A stretch of DNA of 64,000 bases. It comes from Synechococcus sp. JA-3-3Ab. Lineage in GTDB: Bacteria > Cyanobacteriota > Cyanobacteriia > Thermostichales > Thermostichaceae. The stretch's first letter is position 1. The number at the start of each line of letters is the position of its first letter. Shown in pieces: positions 1 through 8,708 of this stretch. The notes under the pieces are model-generated. The model was not told the DNA's origin, did no database searches, and saw nothing but the letters and a program-made list of their open reading frames with translations. The position numbers and the translations under genes were made by a program. The stretch is taken from assembly GCF_000013205.1 (NCBI RefSeq), contig NC_007775.1, forward strand, positions 1,546,501 through 1,610,500, written 5' to 3'.

Positions 1-1
1 C

Positions 2-835
2 CTCACCGCCCAGGCTAGCTTTCATGGACGCACCCTGGCTGCCCTCACCGCTACCGGCCAGCCGAAATACCAAAAAGACTTTGCCCCGCTGGTGCCCGGC
101 TTCGACTACGTTCCCTACAACGATATCGAGGGTACGGCGGCAGTGCTGGAGCGTTGGGGCGAGCGGGTGTGTGCCGTGCTGCTGGAGCCGCTGCAGGGAG
201 AAGGAGGGGTTGTGCCCGGGGATCCCGCCTACTTTCAGTGGCTGCGCCGGGTCTGTAGCGAGCGGGGCATCTTGCTGATGTTGGACGAGGTACAGGTGGG
301 GCTGGGCCGCACCGGCAGGCTCTGGGGCTACTGCAACCTGGGGATAGAGCCGGATGTGTTTACCCTGGCCAAGGGCCTGGCGGGCGGGATCCCAATTGGC
401 GCCCTCCTGGCCAAAGACTTTTGCGCCGTGTTCCAGCCGGGGGATCACGCCAGCACCTTCGGCGGCAACCCCCTGGCCTGTGCGGTTGGCCTGGCGGTCT
501 GCCACACCCTGATGGTCGAGAGCCTGGTTTGGAATGCCCAGCAGACAGGAGCCCATCTGCGCCAGGGTCTATCTCGCTTGGCCAAGCAGTTCCCGCAGCT
601 TGTGCAGGAGGTGCGCGGCTGGGGCCTGATCCAGGGCCTGGTGATGCGGATCCCGGCGGCTGAGGTGGTCAGGGCGGCCCTGGAGCGAGGGCTGTTGCTG
701 GTGCCGGCGGGATCCCAGGTGGTGCGCTTGGTGCCCCCCTTGATCGTCACGCCTGCGGAAATTGACGAGGCGCTGGCGCGGCTGGAATCGGCTCTGCAGA
801 GCTTGGCCCTTGGCAATAGCGGGACGGAGTCCTAG
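2..835 (+). CDS. argD: Acetylornithine/succinyldiaminopimelate aminotransferase, C-terminal part
   Basis: PLP-dependent class III aminotransferase that makes N-acetylornithine from N-acetylglutamate semialdehyde in arginine synthesis, in the cytosol. The frame is already open at base 2, so the N-terminus lies outside the window. Visible family landmarks are the SFHGRT segment at the left edge, the cofactor aspartate in LDEVQVGLGRTG, the Schiff-base lysine in TLAKGLAGG (codon near 371) and FGGNPLACAV. It ends at TAG 833-835, overlapping the stop of the convergent gene in a shared CTAG. Related class III enzymes (ornithine or GABA aminotransferase) are possible, but the motif spacing fits ArgD best. 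Confidence 0.93.
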   Translation, partial: LTAQASFHGRTLAALTATGQPKYQKDFAPLVPGFDYVPYNDIEGTAAVLERWGERVCAVLLEPLQGEGGVVPGDPAYFQWLRRVCSERGILLMLDEVQVGLGRTGRLWGYCNLGIEPDVFTLAKGLAGGIPIGALLAKDFCAVFQPGDHASTFGGNPLACAVGLAVCHTLMVESLVWNAQQTGAHLRQGLSRLAKQFPQLVQEVRGWGLIQGLVMRIPAAEVVRAALERGLLLVPAGSQVVRLVPPLIVTPAEIDEALARLESALQSLALGNSGTES

Positions 836-1245
836 CCCTGGCAGACCTGCTGCAAAAAGGCTTGCAGCCGCTGGCGGGCCTCCTGGGGCAGGGGATCCCC
901 GGCCTGCTCCAGCAGCGGCAGCACCTCCTCGGCGTAGGCCGGGACAAAGCCGGCAGCCGGCCAGAGCAAATCCGAGGTGGATCGCAGGTTCCAAACTTGG
1001 GATCCCTGCTTGAGCAACAGGGGTCGCACCCAAAGCAGAGCTGGGGATCCCGCCTCAAGATTGTGAAGAGAAACCTGAATCAGCTCCACGTAGAGGGTGG
1101 CCTGCGACCCCGGCAAGGCTAGGATGGGGCGGGGTGAGGTGAGGACACTCCCTACTTCCGTCCTCCCAGCAGGCAGAGGACGTCCCCTAATGGGGAGATC
1201 CTCACCAGAGCCACATTGAGCGGGCAGACAGGGCCACAGAGTCAT
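832..1245 (-). CDS. Conserved hypothetical protein
   Basis: Function not recognised. The longest reading gives 137 residues. The part from about residue 35 on looks like a genuine folded protein: alternating hydrophobic segments (LYVELIQVSLHNL, LLWVRPLLLKQG) followed by an acidic, Leu/Gln-rich C-terminal helix. The first ~33 residues are Pro/Arg-rich and much less protein-like. The ATG at 1245 may therefore not be the true start, but I find no good internal ATG or GTG in frame. Convergent with argD, with stop codons interlocked at CTAG. No membrane segment or known motif is seen. Confidence 0.5.
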   Translation of the reverse strand: MTLWPCLPAQCGSGEDLPIRGRPLPAGRTEVGSVLTSPRPILALPGSQATLYVELIQVSLHNLEAGSPALLWVRPLLLKQGSQVWNLRSTSDLLWPAAGFVPAYAEEVLPLLEQAGDPLPQEARQRLQAFLQQVCQG

Positions 1246-1396
1246 GGAACGGCTGGCTTCCGCTTAGGAAAGTTGAGACCAACTACACCTGATCTTAAGG
1301 GATGCCTTCTCAGGTTCTGCGAGGGGATCCCAGATTGCCCATGGTGCTAGTCTTGCAGGCAAGGCTCCTCCAAATTCCTGGAAACCGGATCCCGCC

Positions 1397-2224
1397 ATGA
1401 TGCACACCTTTATCCCGCCCCACCGTTTCTTTCCCTACCTGACCTGGACGGAGATCCAGGCCATGCCCGACAAAGAGAACGTAGTCATCATCCAGCCGGT
1501 GGCCTCAATCGAGCAGCACGGTCCCCATTTGCCCCTGGTGGTAGATGCCTGCATCGGCACGGCAATCATCGGGCGGGCCATGGAAAAACTAGAGCCGGAG
1601 ATCCCGGCCTATGTCCTGCCCACCCAGTGCTACGGCAAGGCCAACGAGCACTGGCATTTCCCCGGCACCATCACCCTCTCGGCGCAAACCCTGATGGCGG
1701 TGTTGACCGAAGTGGCCGAAAGCATTTACCGGGCTGGGTTTCGCAAGCTGGTGTTCCTCAACTCCCACGGCGGCCAGCCCGAGGTGCTGCAGATTGTGGC
1801 CCGCGACCTGCACCAGAAGTACGAAGATTTCCTGCTCTTCCCGGTGTCCGTCTGGCGCGTTCCCCACCAAGGCCAGGAGCTGATGACCGCAAAAGAGCAG
1901 GAATTGGGCATTCACGCCGGAGACGGCGAGACCAGCATGTTGATGTACCTGTTGCCCGAGACGGTGCGCACCGACCGCTTGGTCTGCGAGTACCCCTCGG
2001 ATCTGCCGCAAGATAGCTTGCTCAGCCTGGAAGGGCGGATCTCGTTTGCCTGGACAACCCGCGACCTCAGCCGGAGCGGCGTCCTGGGGGATGCCACCGC
2101 CGCCACGCCCGAAAAAGGCAAGCTCCTGGTCGAGTCGATGGCCGACGGCTGGGTGCGGCTGATCCGAGATCTGCACAAGTTCCAACAGCCCCAGGCCTGG
2201 CGCAAAGCCCCGCTGTCGGTCTAG
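1397..2224 (+). CDS. Creatininase-family (creatinine amidohydrolase-like) protein
   Basis: A 275-residue metal-dependent amidohydrolase of the creatininase fold. Seen: the metal-binding signature E39-Q-H41-G with D50 downstream, NSHGG around residue 124, and GDGETSML around residue 178. These match the usual His/Glu/Asp metal ligands and the family length (about 240-280). Members open cyclic or formamide amide bonds (creatinine, riboflavin intermediates, mycofactocin precursors), so the substrate cannot be named. It stands alone between a small hypothetical gene and the Uma2 pair, with about 150 bases of upstream non-coding DNA. Start ATG 1397; a second ATG follows immediately. Confidence 0.85.
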   Translation: MMHTFIPPHRFFPYLTWTEIQAMPDKENVVIIQPVASIEQHGPHLPLVVDACIGTAIIGRAMEKLEPEIPAYVLPTQCYGKANEHWHFPGTITLSAQTLMAVLTEVAESIYRAGFRKLVFLNSHGGQPEVLQIVARDLHQKYEDFLLFPVSVWRVPHQGQELMTAKEQELGIHAGDGETSMLMYLLPETVRTDRLVCEYPSDLPQDSLLSLEGRISFAWTTRDLSRSGVLGDATAATPEKGKLLVESMADGWVRLIRDLHKFQQPQAWRKAPLSV

Positions 2225-2350
2225 GGATCCCGGCAGGTTTCCTGACCTTTTGAGGCTTCTGGCCGGCCCTAGCCTGCTTCTCTGGAGCGGGAGGAGCGAC
2301 TTCTCGAGGGCTGATGATAGGCTTGAGGGAAACCCCCTGAGGGAAGAGCG

Positions 2351-3013
2351 ATGGTTCTTGCCTCAAAGCCAGCCACCCCCCCTGTCCTTGAGCGGCACGA
2401 CGCCACTTGGCAGGACTATGTGGCCATTCGCAGCCATCCTGACCTGGAGTGGCAAAAACTCTCCTTTCATCGGGGTTGGTTGTGGGTCAACATGGGCAAA
2501 GAAGGGCCGGAACACGCCTCCGTCAGCGATTTCATCACCATCATTTTCGGGTTTTGGGCCTTTTTGCACCCGGATGTGCCGCTGCAGTCCTATGGTCGCT
2601 GTCTGATTGAGTACCCAGAAACCCACGCCTGCGCCCCTGACCTAGTGCTCTACAAAGGGGAGAACATCCCCAAATACCAAGCCGGCGAGCCGCGGCGGAT
2701 TGATTTGCGTTTCCAAAGACCTCCCGACCTGGTGGGCGAAATTGCCGACACCACCCTGGCTCTTGACCTGGACGAGCAGAAGCAGCTTTATGCCAGTCTG
2801 GGCATTCGCGAGTACTGGGTCATCGATGTCAAGGGGCGGCGTGTTTTTGCCTTTGCCCTGGCCAAGGACAGGCGCTATCGGGCCATTGCCCAGTCAGAGG
2901 TGCTGGCGGGCCTGCAGATAGCTCTGCTTGAGCAGGCGCTGGAACGCCTGGCCAGCGAGACCAACACCGCCGCCGCCAACTGGCTCCTCCAACAGCTCCA
3001 ACGCCAGGCTTAA
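2351..3013 (+). CDS. Uma2-family putative restriction endonuclease (copy 1 of a tandem pair)
   Basis: A 220-residue protein of the Uma2/DUF820 family, a PD-(D/E)xK nuclease-fold group greatly expanded in cyanobacteria and of mostly unknown role. Seen: the PD of ACAPDLVLYKG, the acidic residue in VGEIAD, a lysine in DEQKQLYASLGI and the family block REYWVIDVKGRRV. The catalytic set therefore appears intact. It is separated by 23 bases from a near-identical copy. The main difference lies around bases 2529-2560 (FITIIFGFWAF here). No cognate methylase is nearby, so a restriction role is inference from the fold only. Confidence 0.88.
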   Translation: MVLASKPATPPVLERHDATWQDYVAIRSHPDLEWQKLSFHRGWLWVNMGKEGPEHASVSDFITIIFGFWAFLHPDVPLQSYGRCLIEYPETHACAPDLVLYKGENIPKYQAGEPRRIDLRFQRPPDLVGEIADTTLALDLDEQKQLYASLGIREYWVIDVKGRRVFAFALAKDRRYRAIAQSEVLAGLQIALLEQALERLASETNTAAANWLLQQLQRQA

Positions 3014-3702
3014 GATTCCCAGCTTCAGGATGGACTATGACTGTAATCTCTCTCAAGACCTCGACTTCCCCCATCCTCGAGCGGCACGACGCCACTTGGC
3101 AGGACTATGTGGCCATTCGCAGCCATCCTGACCTGGAGTGGCAAAAACTCTCCTTTCATCGGGGTTGGTTGTGGGTCAACATGGGCAAAGAAGGGCCAGA
3201 GCACGCCTCCGTCAGCGATTTGATGACGGCCATTTTTTTCGCCTGGGCCTTTTTGCACCCGGATGTGCCGCTGCAGTCCTATGGTCGCTGTCTGATTGAG
3301 TACCCAGAAACCCACGCCTGCGCCCCTGACCTAGTGCTCTACAAAGGGGAGAACATCCCCAAATACCAAGCCGGCGAGCCGCGGCGGATTGATTTGCGTT
3401 TCCAAAGACCTCCCGACCTGGTGGGCGAAATTGCTGACACCACCCTGGCTCTTGACCTAGACGAGCAAAAGCAGCTCTACGCCAGCCTGGGCATTCCTGA
3501 GTACTGGGTCATCGATGTCAAGGGTCGGCGTGTTTTTGCCTTTGCCCTGGCCAAGGACAGGCGCTATCGGGCCATTGCCCAGTCAGAGGTGCTGGCGGGC
3601 CTGCAGATAGCTCTGCTTGAGCAGGCGCTGGAACGCCTGGCCAGCGAGACCAACACCGCCGCCGCCAACTGGCTCCTCCAACAGCTCCAACGCCAGGCTT
3701 AA
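2390..3702 (+). repeat. Tandem gene duplication, 689-bp unit
   Basis: Bases 2390-3013 and 3079-3702 are nearly identical at the DNA level, offset by 689 bases. Identity includes most third codon positions and runs to the stop codon. The few differences comprise a cluster near 2529-2560 versus 3218-3249 that alters several residues, plus scattered synonymous changes near 2750-2830. The 5' ends (first 13-14 codons) are unrelated. The pattern indicates recent duplication or continuing gene conversion. Confidence 0.93.
3037..3702 (+). CDS. Uma2-family putative restriction endonuclease (copy 2 of a tandem pair)
   Basis: A 221-residue Uma2/DUF820 protein, the second copy of the pair. It keeps the same PD, GEIAD and DEQKQLYASLGI motif residues. 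Differences from copy 1 are confined to a distinct N-terminus (MTVISLKTSTSPI), a patch LMTAIFFAWAF in place of FITIIFGFWAF, and IPEYW for IREYW. The IPEYW/IREYW change lies beside the catalytic lysine helix and could reflect functional separation, but that is inference. Convergent with the Crp-type gene, leaving five bases between the stop codons. Confidence 0.88.
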   Translation: MTVISLKTSTSPILERHDATWQDYVAIRSHPDLEWQKLSFHRGWLWVNMGKEGPEHASVSDLMTAIFFAWAFLHPDVPLQSYGRCLIEYPETHACAPDLVLYKGENIPKYQAGEPRRIDLRFQRPPDLVGEIADTTLALDLDEQKQLYASLGIPEYWVIDVKGRRVFAFALAKDRRYRAIAQSEVLAGLQIALLEQALERLASETNTAAANWLLQQLQRQA

Positions 3703-3707
3703 AGCCG

Positions 3708-4346
3708 TCAGGGCGTTTGGGCCAGCTTGATGATGAGATGGCGGTTTTTGTCCACCGCGATCCAGCCCTGCTGGCGGAAACGGTTCAAAAGACGGGTGAT
3801 GGTGACGCGGGTAGTGCCGATGGCATTGGCCAAGTCTTGGTGGGTGAGGCGCACCTGCAGGCGCACCCCCGTCGCCATTGGGGATCCCAACTCCACCGCC
3901 AATAGGGAGAGCAACTGGCGCAGCCGATCCTCCACCCGCCGCCGCCCGGCCAAGGCCAGCAGCGCTTCGGTTTGGCGCAACCGCCGCACCAACTGCTTGA
4001 GCAGCCCCTGGCTCAGGGTTGCTGAGGCTTCCACCTCGGCTGCCGGCAGCCGCAACACGTCAACCGCCGTCAACGCCTTGGCTTGGTAGGGATCCAACAT
4101 TGTCAGCGGGGATCCCAGGGGCATGGAGGGGCCAGCAAATCCCAACAGCGCCTCGCCGCCATTGGGATAGAGGGTAGTCAATTGCACCACACCCCGACAG
4201 ACGATCACCCACTCCTCGGGAAACAAAGGGATGACCTGGCCGGGACTGTAGGGAGATAAACTGCGGCCTCGGTAGAGGTCTTCTAGCAATTGCCGCTCCC
4301 GTGTAGGCAGGCCGGCAGCAAAATGGCCGGGCATCGTTTCAGGCAT
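3708..4346 (-). CDS. Crp/Fnr-family transcriptional regulator
   Basis: A 212-residue DNA-binding regulator: an N-terminal cyclic-nucleotide-type beta barrel (about residues 25-115), a long dimer helix, then a winged helix-turn-helix at about 165-200 (LTHQDLANAIGTTRVTITRLL). The HTH resembles the NtcA/Crp group of cyanobacteria. No Fnr-type N-terminal cysteine cluster is visible, so iron-sulfur oxygen sensing is unlikely. The barrel is short and lacks an obvious cAMP phosphate-binding signature, so the ligand is unknown. Transcribed away from atpC; 257 bases separate the two starts. It is probably not NtcA itself, which is more strongly conserved. Confidence 0.82.
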   Translation of the reverse strand: MPETMPGHFAAGLPTRERQLLEDLYRGRSLSPYSPGQVIPLFPEEWVIVCRGVVQLTTLYPNGGEALLGFAGPSMPLGSPLTMLDPYQAKALTAVDVLRLPAAEVEASATLSQGLLKQLVRRLRQTEALLALAGRRRVEDRLRQLLSLLAVELGSPMATGVRLQVRLTHQDLANAIGTTRVTITRLLNRFRQQGWIAVDKNRHLIIKLAQTP

Positions 4347-4603
4347 AGGCTAGCTCCGCTAGGGCAAACTGGGCACACTGGTCGTTGGGCTTTCCCCTAC
4401 CAATAACAGCATGGGGTTGGCTTCGCGGCTGAGTTGGGGTAGAGGACAAGTGTTCCCGACAACACCTTACCGCTTGCCTCTTCGACGGAAGTAAAGGAGA
4501 GGTTATGCCCAGGTTAAGTCTCGCCACGCAGAGGGGCAGAACCGAGAGCAACCGCGATCCGGTAGGATAGAAGTGCCAAGCTCAACCCTTCAGGAGACCT
4601 GCT

Positions 4604-5011
4604 GTGACGCTGATGGTTCGCGTGATCACCCCCGACCGCACGGTTTGGGATGCCCCCGCCGAGGAAGTGATCCTCCCGGCTACCTCAGGTCAGTTGGGCA
4701 TCCTCACCAACCACGCCCCTCTCTTGACGGCCATCGGCAACGGCGTGATGCGGGTCAAGGCCGGTGGCAAGTGGTCGGCCATTGCCGTGATGGGCGGGTT
4801 TGCGGAAGTGGAAAATAACGAGGTAACCGTTCTGGTCAACCGCGCCGAGCGGGGAGAAAAAGTGGATAAGGCCGCAGCTCAGGCCCTCTTGGACAAAGCG
4901 AGCCAAGTTTTGAACACCAGCAGCGACAAGCAAGAGCGCCTGCAGGCCAAGTTGGATCAACAGCGGGCCAGGGCCTTGATCCAAGCCGCCGAGATGGGCC
5001 ACAAAAGCTGA
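4604..5011 (+). CDS. atpC: ATP synthase epsilon subunit (F1)
   Basis: A 135-residue epsilon subunit of the thylakoid F1 sector, coupling rotation to catalysis and inhibiting ATP hydrolysis. Seen: the beta-sandwich domain ([19 protein letters not shown], then [19 protein letters not shown]) and a C-terminal helical hairpin rich in Ala/Gln/Arg. The start is GTG at 4604, with AGGAG at 4592-4596 giving good spacing; the internal ATG at 4613 is an alternative. In many cyanobacteria this gene directly follows atpB, but here the upstream DNA holds only a divergent regulator gene. The subunit gene is thus separated from atpB, at least on this side. Confidence 0.95.
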
Positions 5012-5093
5012 GGGATCCCCGCTTTTCTTGGCAGGGGATCCGGCTGCGGGGCTGGCTTTGTTAAGCTGAAGCTCTTGGGGAGCTGGTGGTGCT

Positions 5094-5600
5094 ATGTTCA
5101 GTCCTGCAGTTGCCGATGGCGCATTGGGCAGCTTGAGAATTAGCCAGGTGGCGGCGGTGGCGGGGTTGCCGGTGCGCACGGTGCGCTACTACGAGTCGCT
5201 GGGCCTGCTGAAGCCAACGGTGCAGCGGTCGGAGTCCAGCTATCGCCTCTTCCATCCGGCAGTGCTGGGGCGGCTGGCTTTCATTCGCCGCTGCCAAAGC
5301 CTGGGCCTGAGCTTGGAGGAAATTCGCCAGATCCTGCAGTTGTACGACCGGGGGGAGCAGCCCTGCCCAGAAATCCGCCAACACCTGCAGGAGAAGCTGT
5401 GGCAAATCGAAGAGCGCATGGCCGAATTGCAAACTCTAAAAGGCCAAATTGAAAGCCTCCTTTCCGATTGGCGGATCCCAGCGGAACCGACGGCCCAGGA
5501 GGACGTGATCTGCCCGATTTTGCAAAAGCCAGAGGCCGGCGGTGACAAGGTTGGCAGACGCTACTCGACGGTTACCGACTTGGCCAGGTTGCGGGGCTGA
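5094..5600 (+). CDS. MerR-family transcriptional regulator, probably metal-responsive
   Basis: A 168-residue MerR regulator. Residues 14-40 form the helix-turn-helix ([20 protein letters not shown]), followed by the second wing helix and a long coiled dimerisation helix at about 85-125. Cys91 (at the start of the coiled helix, PCPEIRQHL) and Cys140 in a C-terminal VICPIL motif sit where MerR/ZntR/CadR-type sensors place metal ligands, so a thiophilic metal or zinc is a plausible effector. This is inference. The last 13 codons and the stop lie inside the 3' end of the convergent glmS gene, a 40-base coding overlap. No metal efflux gene is adjacent. Confidence 0.85.
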   Translation: MFSPAVADGALGSLRISQVAAVAGLPVRTVRYYESLGLLKPTVQRSESSYRLFHPAVLGRLAFIRRCQSLGLSLEEIRQILQLYDRGEQPCPEIRQHLQEKLWQIEERMAELQTLKGQIESLLSDWRIPAEPTAQEDVICPILQKPEAGGDKVGRRYSTVTDLARLRG

Positions 5601-7408
5601 TCCACATCGGCCCCGCGGCGCAGCGCCATGGCGTAGGCAAACAGCTGCAGGGGGATGACGTTCAAAACCGCCGACAGCAGAGGTGTGGTGCTGGGCACCT
5701 CGATGACGTGGTCGGCTTTTTCCCGGACCTGGGTATCTTCCGGATTGATCAGGGCAATGACTCGCCCGCCCCGCGCCCGCACCTGCTCGATGTTGGAGAG
5801 CATTTTTTCGTAGACGGGATCGCGGGTGGCAATACACACCACCGGCATGCGCTCGTCGATGAGGGCAATGGGGCCATGCTTCATCTCCCCTGCTGGGTAG
5901 CCCTCGGCGTGGATGTAGCTGACCTCTTTCATTTTTAAGGCCCCCTCCAGGGCTATGGGGGCGTTGACCCAGCGGCCCAGGTAGAGCATGTCGGTGACGT
6001 GGTGGTACTGCTCCGCCAACTGCTCGTAGAGGGCGGCGTCTTTCAACAACAGGCTGATCTTGCCCGGCAGCTCGATTAAAGCTTGCAGGTGGGATCGGAT
6101 CTGGGCCGGGCTGAGGATCCCTTTGGCCTGGGCCAGTTGCAGGGCCAGCAGGTATCCTGCCACCAGCATGCCGGTAAACACCTTGGTGGAGGCGACGGCG
6201 ATCTCCGGCCCGGCGTGGATGTAGATCACCCCGGCATCCGCCAGACGAGTGGCCTGGGATCCGATGGCGTTGACGATGGCCAGGGTGGGGATCCCCTGAG
6301 TGCGGGCCTCGCTCATGGCCGCCAGCGTATCCACCGTCTCGCCGGACTGGGTGAGGGCCACCAGCAGGCTGTGGGGACGCAGCACCGGCTGGCGGTAGCG
6401 AAACTCGGAAGCGTAGTCCACCTGCACCGGGGTGCGGGCCAGGCTCTCAATGAAGTACTTGAGCACCAGGCAGGCGTGCCAGGCAGTGCCGCAGGCCACA
6501 GCGTGGATCTGCTCCACCTGAGCCAGTTGCGCTTCTGTCAGGGCCAGCCCCTCCAAGTTCACCCGGCCTGCTTCCAGATCCACCCGCCCCCGCAGCGTCT
6601 CGGTGATGGTGCGCGGCTGCTCGTGGATCTCTTTTTGCATGAAGTGCTTGTAGCCGCCCTTGGCCGCCGAGACCGGATCCCAGGCCACGGTAAGGGGGGT
6701 TTTGCGCAGCTCCTCGCCGGTAATGCGCTGATAGCGCACGCTGGAGTCGGTGAGGATGGCCATCTCTCCATCTTCCAGAAACACCACCCTGCGGGTGTGG
6801 CGGATGATGGCAGGCAGATCTGAGGCCACAAAATTTTCCCCTTCCCCCTCCCCAATCACCACAGCCCCGGCATTGCCCAGGCGGGCGGCAATCAGCCGAT
6901 CCGGCGCCTCCCGATCCAAAGCCACCACGGCATTTCCCCCCCGCAGCCGTCCCATCACTTTGCCAAAGGCCACCTCAAAGGATCCCAGCTCCTCGACGTA
7001 GAGACCGAGCAGTTGGGCAATGACTTCGGTATCGGTTTGAGAGCGAAAGGTAACCCCTCGCCGCAGCAGCTCTTCCTTTAGCTCCAGGTAGTTCTCCACA
7101 ATGCCGTTTTGAATAACCACGACGCGCCCCTGGACGTCGCAGTGGGGGTGGGCATTTTCTTCGCTAATGCCGCCGTGAGTGGCCCAGCGGGTATGCCCAA
7201 TCCCCACCTTGGCTGTGGGCATGTTTGTAGTGAGTTTCACCACCAGGTTGTGCAGCTTGCCGGCGGCCCGCACGATCCTCAAGCCTTCTTCTGGATCCAC
7301 GGTGGCAATGCCTGCGGAGTCATAGCCGCGATACTCCAAGGTGCGTAGGCCCTCCACCAGAATGGGGGCAGCCCACTGAAAGCCCACATAGCCGACAATG
7401 CCACACAT
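5561..7408 (-). CDS. glmS: Glutamine--fructose-6-phosphate aminotransferase (isomerizing)
   Basis: A 615-residue cytosolic enzyme making glucosamine-6-phosphate from fructose-6-phosphate and glutamine, the first step to UDP-GlcNAc for peptidoglycan. It begins MCGIVGYVG, so Cys2 is the N-terminal nucleophile of the glutaminase domain (about 1-240). Two SIS sugar-isomerase domains follow (about 290-430 and 460-600), and the protein ends [13 protein letters not shown], the conserved GlmS C-terminus. Length is normal for the family. No glmS ribozyme-like leader is recognisable in the 73 bases upstream. The 3' end overlaps the MerR gene by 40 bases. Confidence 0.97.
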   Translation of the reverse strand: MCGIVGYVGFQWAAPILVEGLRTLEYRGYDSAGIATVDPEEGLRIVRAAGKLHNLVVKLTTNMPTAKVGIGHTRWATHGGISEENAHPHCDVQGRVVVIQNGIVENYLELKEELLRRGVTFRSQTDTEVIAQLLGLYVEELGSFEVAFGKVMGRLRGGNAVVALDREAPDRLIAARLGNAGAVVIGEGEGENFVASDLPAIIRHTRRVVFLEDGEMAILTDSSVRYQRITGEELRKTPLTVAWDPVSAAKGGYKHFMQKEIHEQPRTITETLRGRVDLEAGRVNLEGLALTEAQLAQVEQIHAVACGTAWHACLVLKYFIESLARTPVQVDYASEFRYRQPVLRPHSLLVALTQSGETVDTLAAMSEARTQGIPTLAIVNAIGSQATRLADAGVIYIHAGPEIAVASTKVFTGMLVAGYLLALQLAQAKGILSPAQIRSHLQALIELPGKISLLLKDAALYEQLAEQYHHVTDMLYLGRWVNAPIALEGALKMKEVSYIHAEGYPAGEMKHGPIALIDERMPVVCIATRDPVYEKMLSNIEQVRARGGRVIALINPEDTQVREKADHVIEVPSTTPLLSAVLNVIPLQLFAYAMALRRGADVDQPRNLAKSVTVE

Positions 7409-7481
7409 TCCTCACACCTCAACCCTGGTCGACGGCGCGGCGTCCTATACCCGCAAAGCCTACCCCAGCTTCGGGATCCCT

Positions 7482-8708
7482 TCAATGGCTTTTGCCGCTG
7501 CTAGGGGAGCGGATCTCGGCAGGGATCTTGGCTTCCTCTTGGGGAACCGGCTGCTGCCCCATAGGGGCGAGGGTAAAAGAAACGGGCGCGACTTGGACGG
7601 CAGCGGGCTGAATCCCGTTGTCGGAAGGGGCGCTGGAAACCAAGTTGCTCAGCCCCAACACCAGCTCTCGCAGGGCGCGGCGAAACTGGGGATCCCCGGT
7701 AAGCTCGTCGATGTCAGCCGTGATCTTTTGCACGTTCTGAAAGGAGATGCGGGCGGAGTCCAGGGTTTGGCGCAAGGTTGCTAGGGTGCCCGGGTCGCTT
7801 AGGGCAGCCGCAAGCTGCCGCAGATCCTCAGTGGCCTTGGCCGCGTTCTCCGCCGTTACTCGTGCCCCTACTAGGATCTGGCGCACCTCCTCCTGCAGTT
7901 GCGGATCGGTAAGCAGCGGGCGAACCGCGCTCGACATCGCCTCCAGATCGGCGCTCACCTGCTGGATATTCTCTAGGGCGGCCCGGAGCGAGGCGCGATT
8001 TTCTAGAAGCAGGGCCGTGAACTGGTCGGCAGCCTCCTGGAGACTTGCGGCAGTTTGGCTCACTGCTCTAGCCGCCTCGGTGAATTGCAACAAGTCCAGA
8101 TCTTCGGTGCGCAGGGCTGCCACCCGCTCTTCCAGGGTTTCCGAGAGGTTGGCCACGCTGTCGGCAACGCGGGTGATCCCTTCTAGGGTGGCGTTAAGGG
8201 TGCTAAAAACCTCATCATCGTCAACCCGTGCAAGCAACCGCTCCAGGCGAATCAGCAACTGGCCAAAATCCACCCCCGGTTTGCCCTCCACCACATCGCC
8301 ATCGCAGATGATTTGGCTGCGGTCGCAATCGGCAGCTAGGGGGGATCCCACTGCCCCCTCGACACTCCCCCTAGGCAAGATGTCCACCACCGTCTCCCCC
8401 ACCAACCCTGTTTGCTGGGTAATAAACAGAGCATCGCGGGGGATGATCAAGGGCTGGTCGATGGCCACCTGGACCTCCACCTGAGCTGCCTGAGGCACGA
8501 TGCGCTCCACCCGGCCCACAGCTACTCCCCGCAGCCGCACGCTGGAGCCTTCCGCCAGGCCGGCCACATTGGGATAGGTGACGGTGAACCGAAAGCCGCG
8601 GCTGCCGAAGCGCAAGTTGTAGATCCACAAAAACAGCCCGGCAAAGCCCAGTGCCCCCGCCAAGATCAACAGGCCCACTGCCCCTTCTCGGATGGCTCGC
8701 GAACGCAT
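7482..8708 (-). CDS. MCE/MlaD-family lipid-transport protein
   Basis: About 408 residues with one N-terminal membrane anchor (GLLILAGALGFAGLFLWIY), an MCE domain at about 40-120 (FTVTYPNVAGLAEGSSVRLRG), and a long helical Ala/Leu/Gln-rich tail that should form a periplasmic coiled barrel. MCE proteins work with an ABC ATPase and a YrbE/MlaE permease to move lipids between inner membrane and outer membrane or thylakoid. The ATPase gene lies directly upstream: its stop TGA shares bases with this ATG (TGATG), implying translational coupling. A GTG one codon earlier (8711) is the alternative start. No permease gene is adjacent, so it must be elsewhere. Confidence 0.88.
   Translation of the reverse strand: MRSRAIREGAVGLLILAGALGFAGLFLWIYNLRFGSRGFRFTVTYPNVAGLAEGSSVRLRGVAVGRVERIVPQAAQVEVQVAIDQPLIIPRDALFITQQTGLVGETVVDILPRGSVEGAVGSPLAADCDRSQIICDGDVVEGKPGVDFGQLLIRLERLLARVDDDEVFSTLNATLEGITRVADSVANLSETLEERVAALRTEDLDLLQFTEAARAVSQTAASLQEAADQFTALLLENRASLRAALENIQQVSADLEAMSSAVRPLLTDPQLQEEVRQILVGARVTAENAAKATEDLRQLAAALSDPGTLATLRQTLDSARISFQNVQKITADIDELTGDPQFRRALRELVLGLSNLVSSAPSDNGIQPAAVQVAPVSFTLAPMGQQPVPQEEAKIPAEIRSPSSGKSH

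Noticed and set aside
7409-7481. glmS ribozyme
   Set aside because: Too short and no ribozyme core; cyanobacterial glmS usually lacks it.
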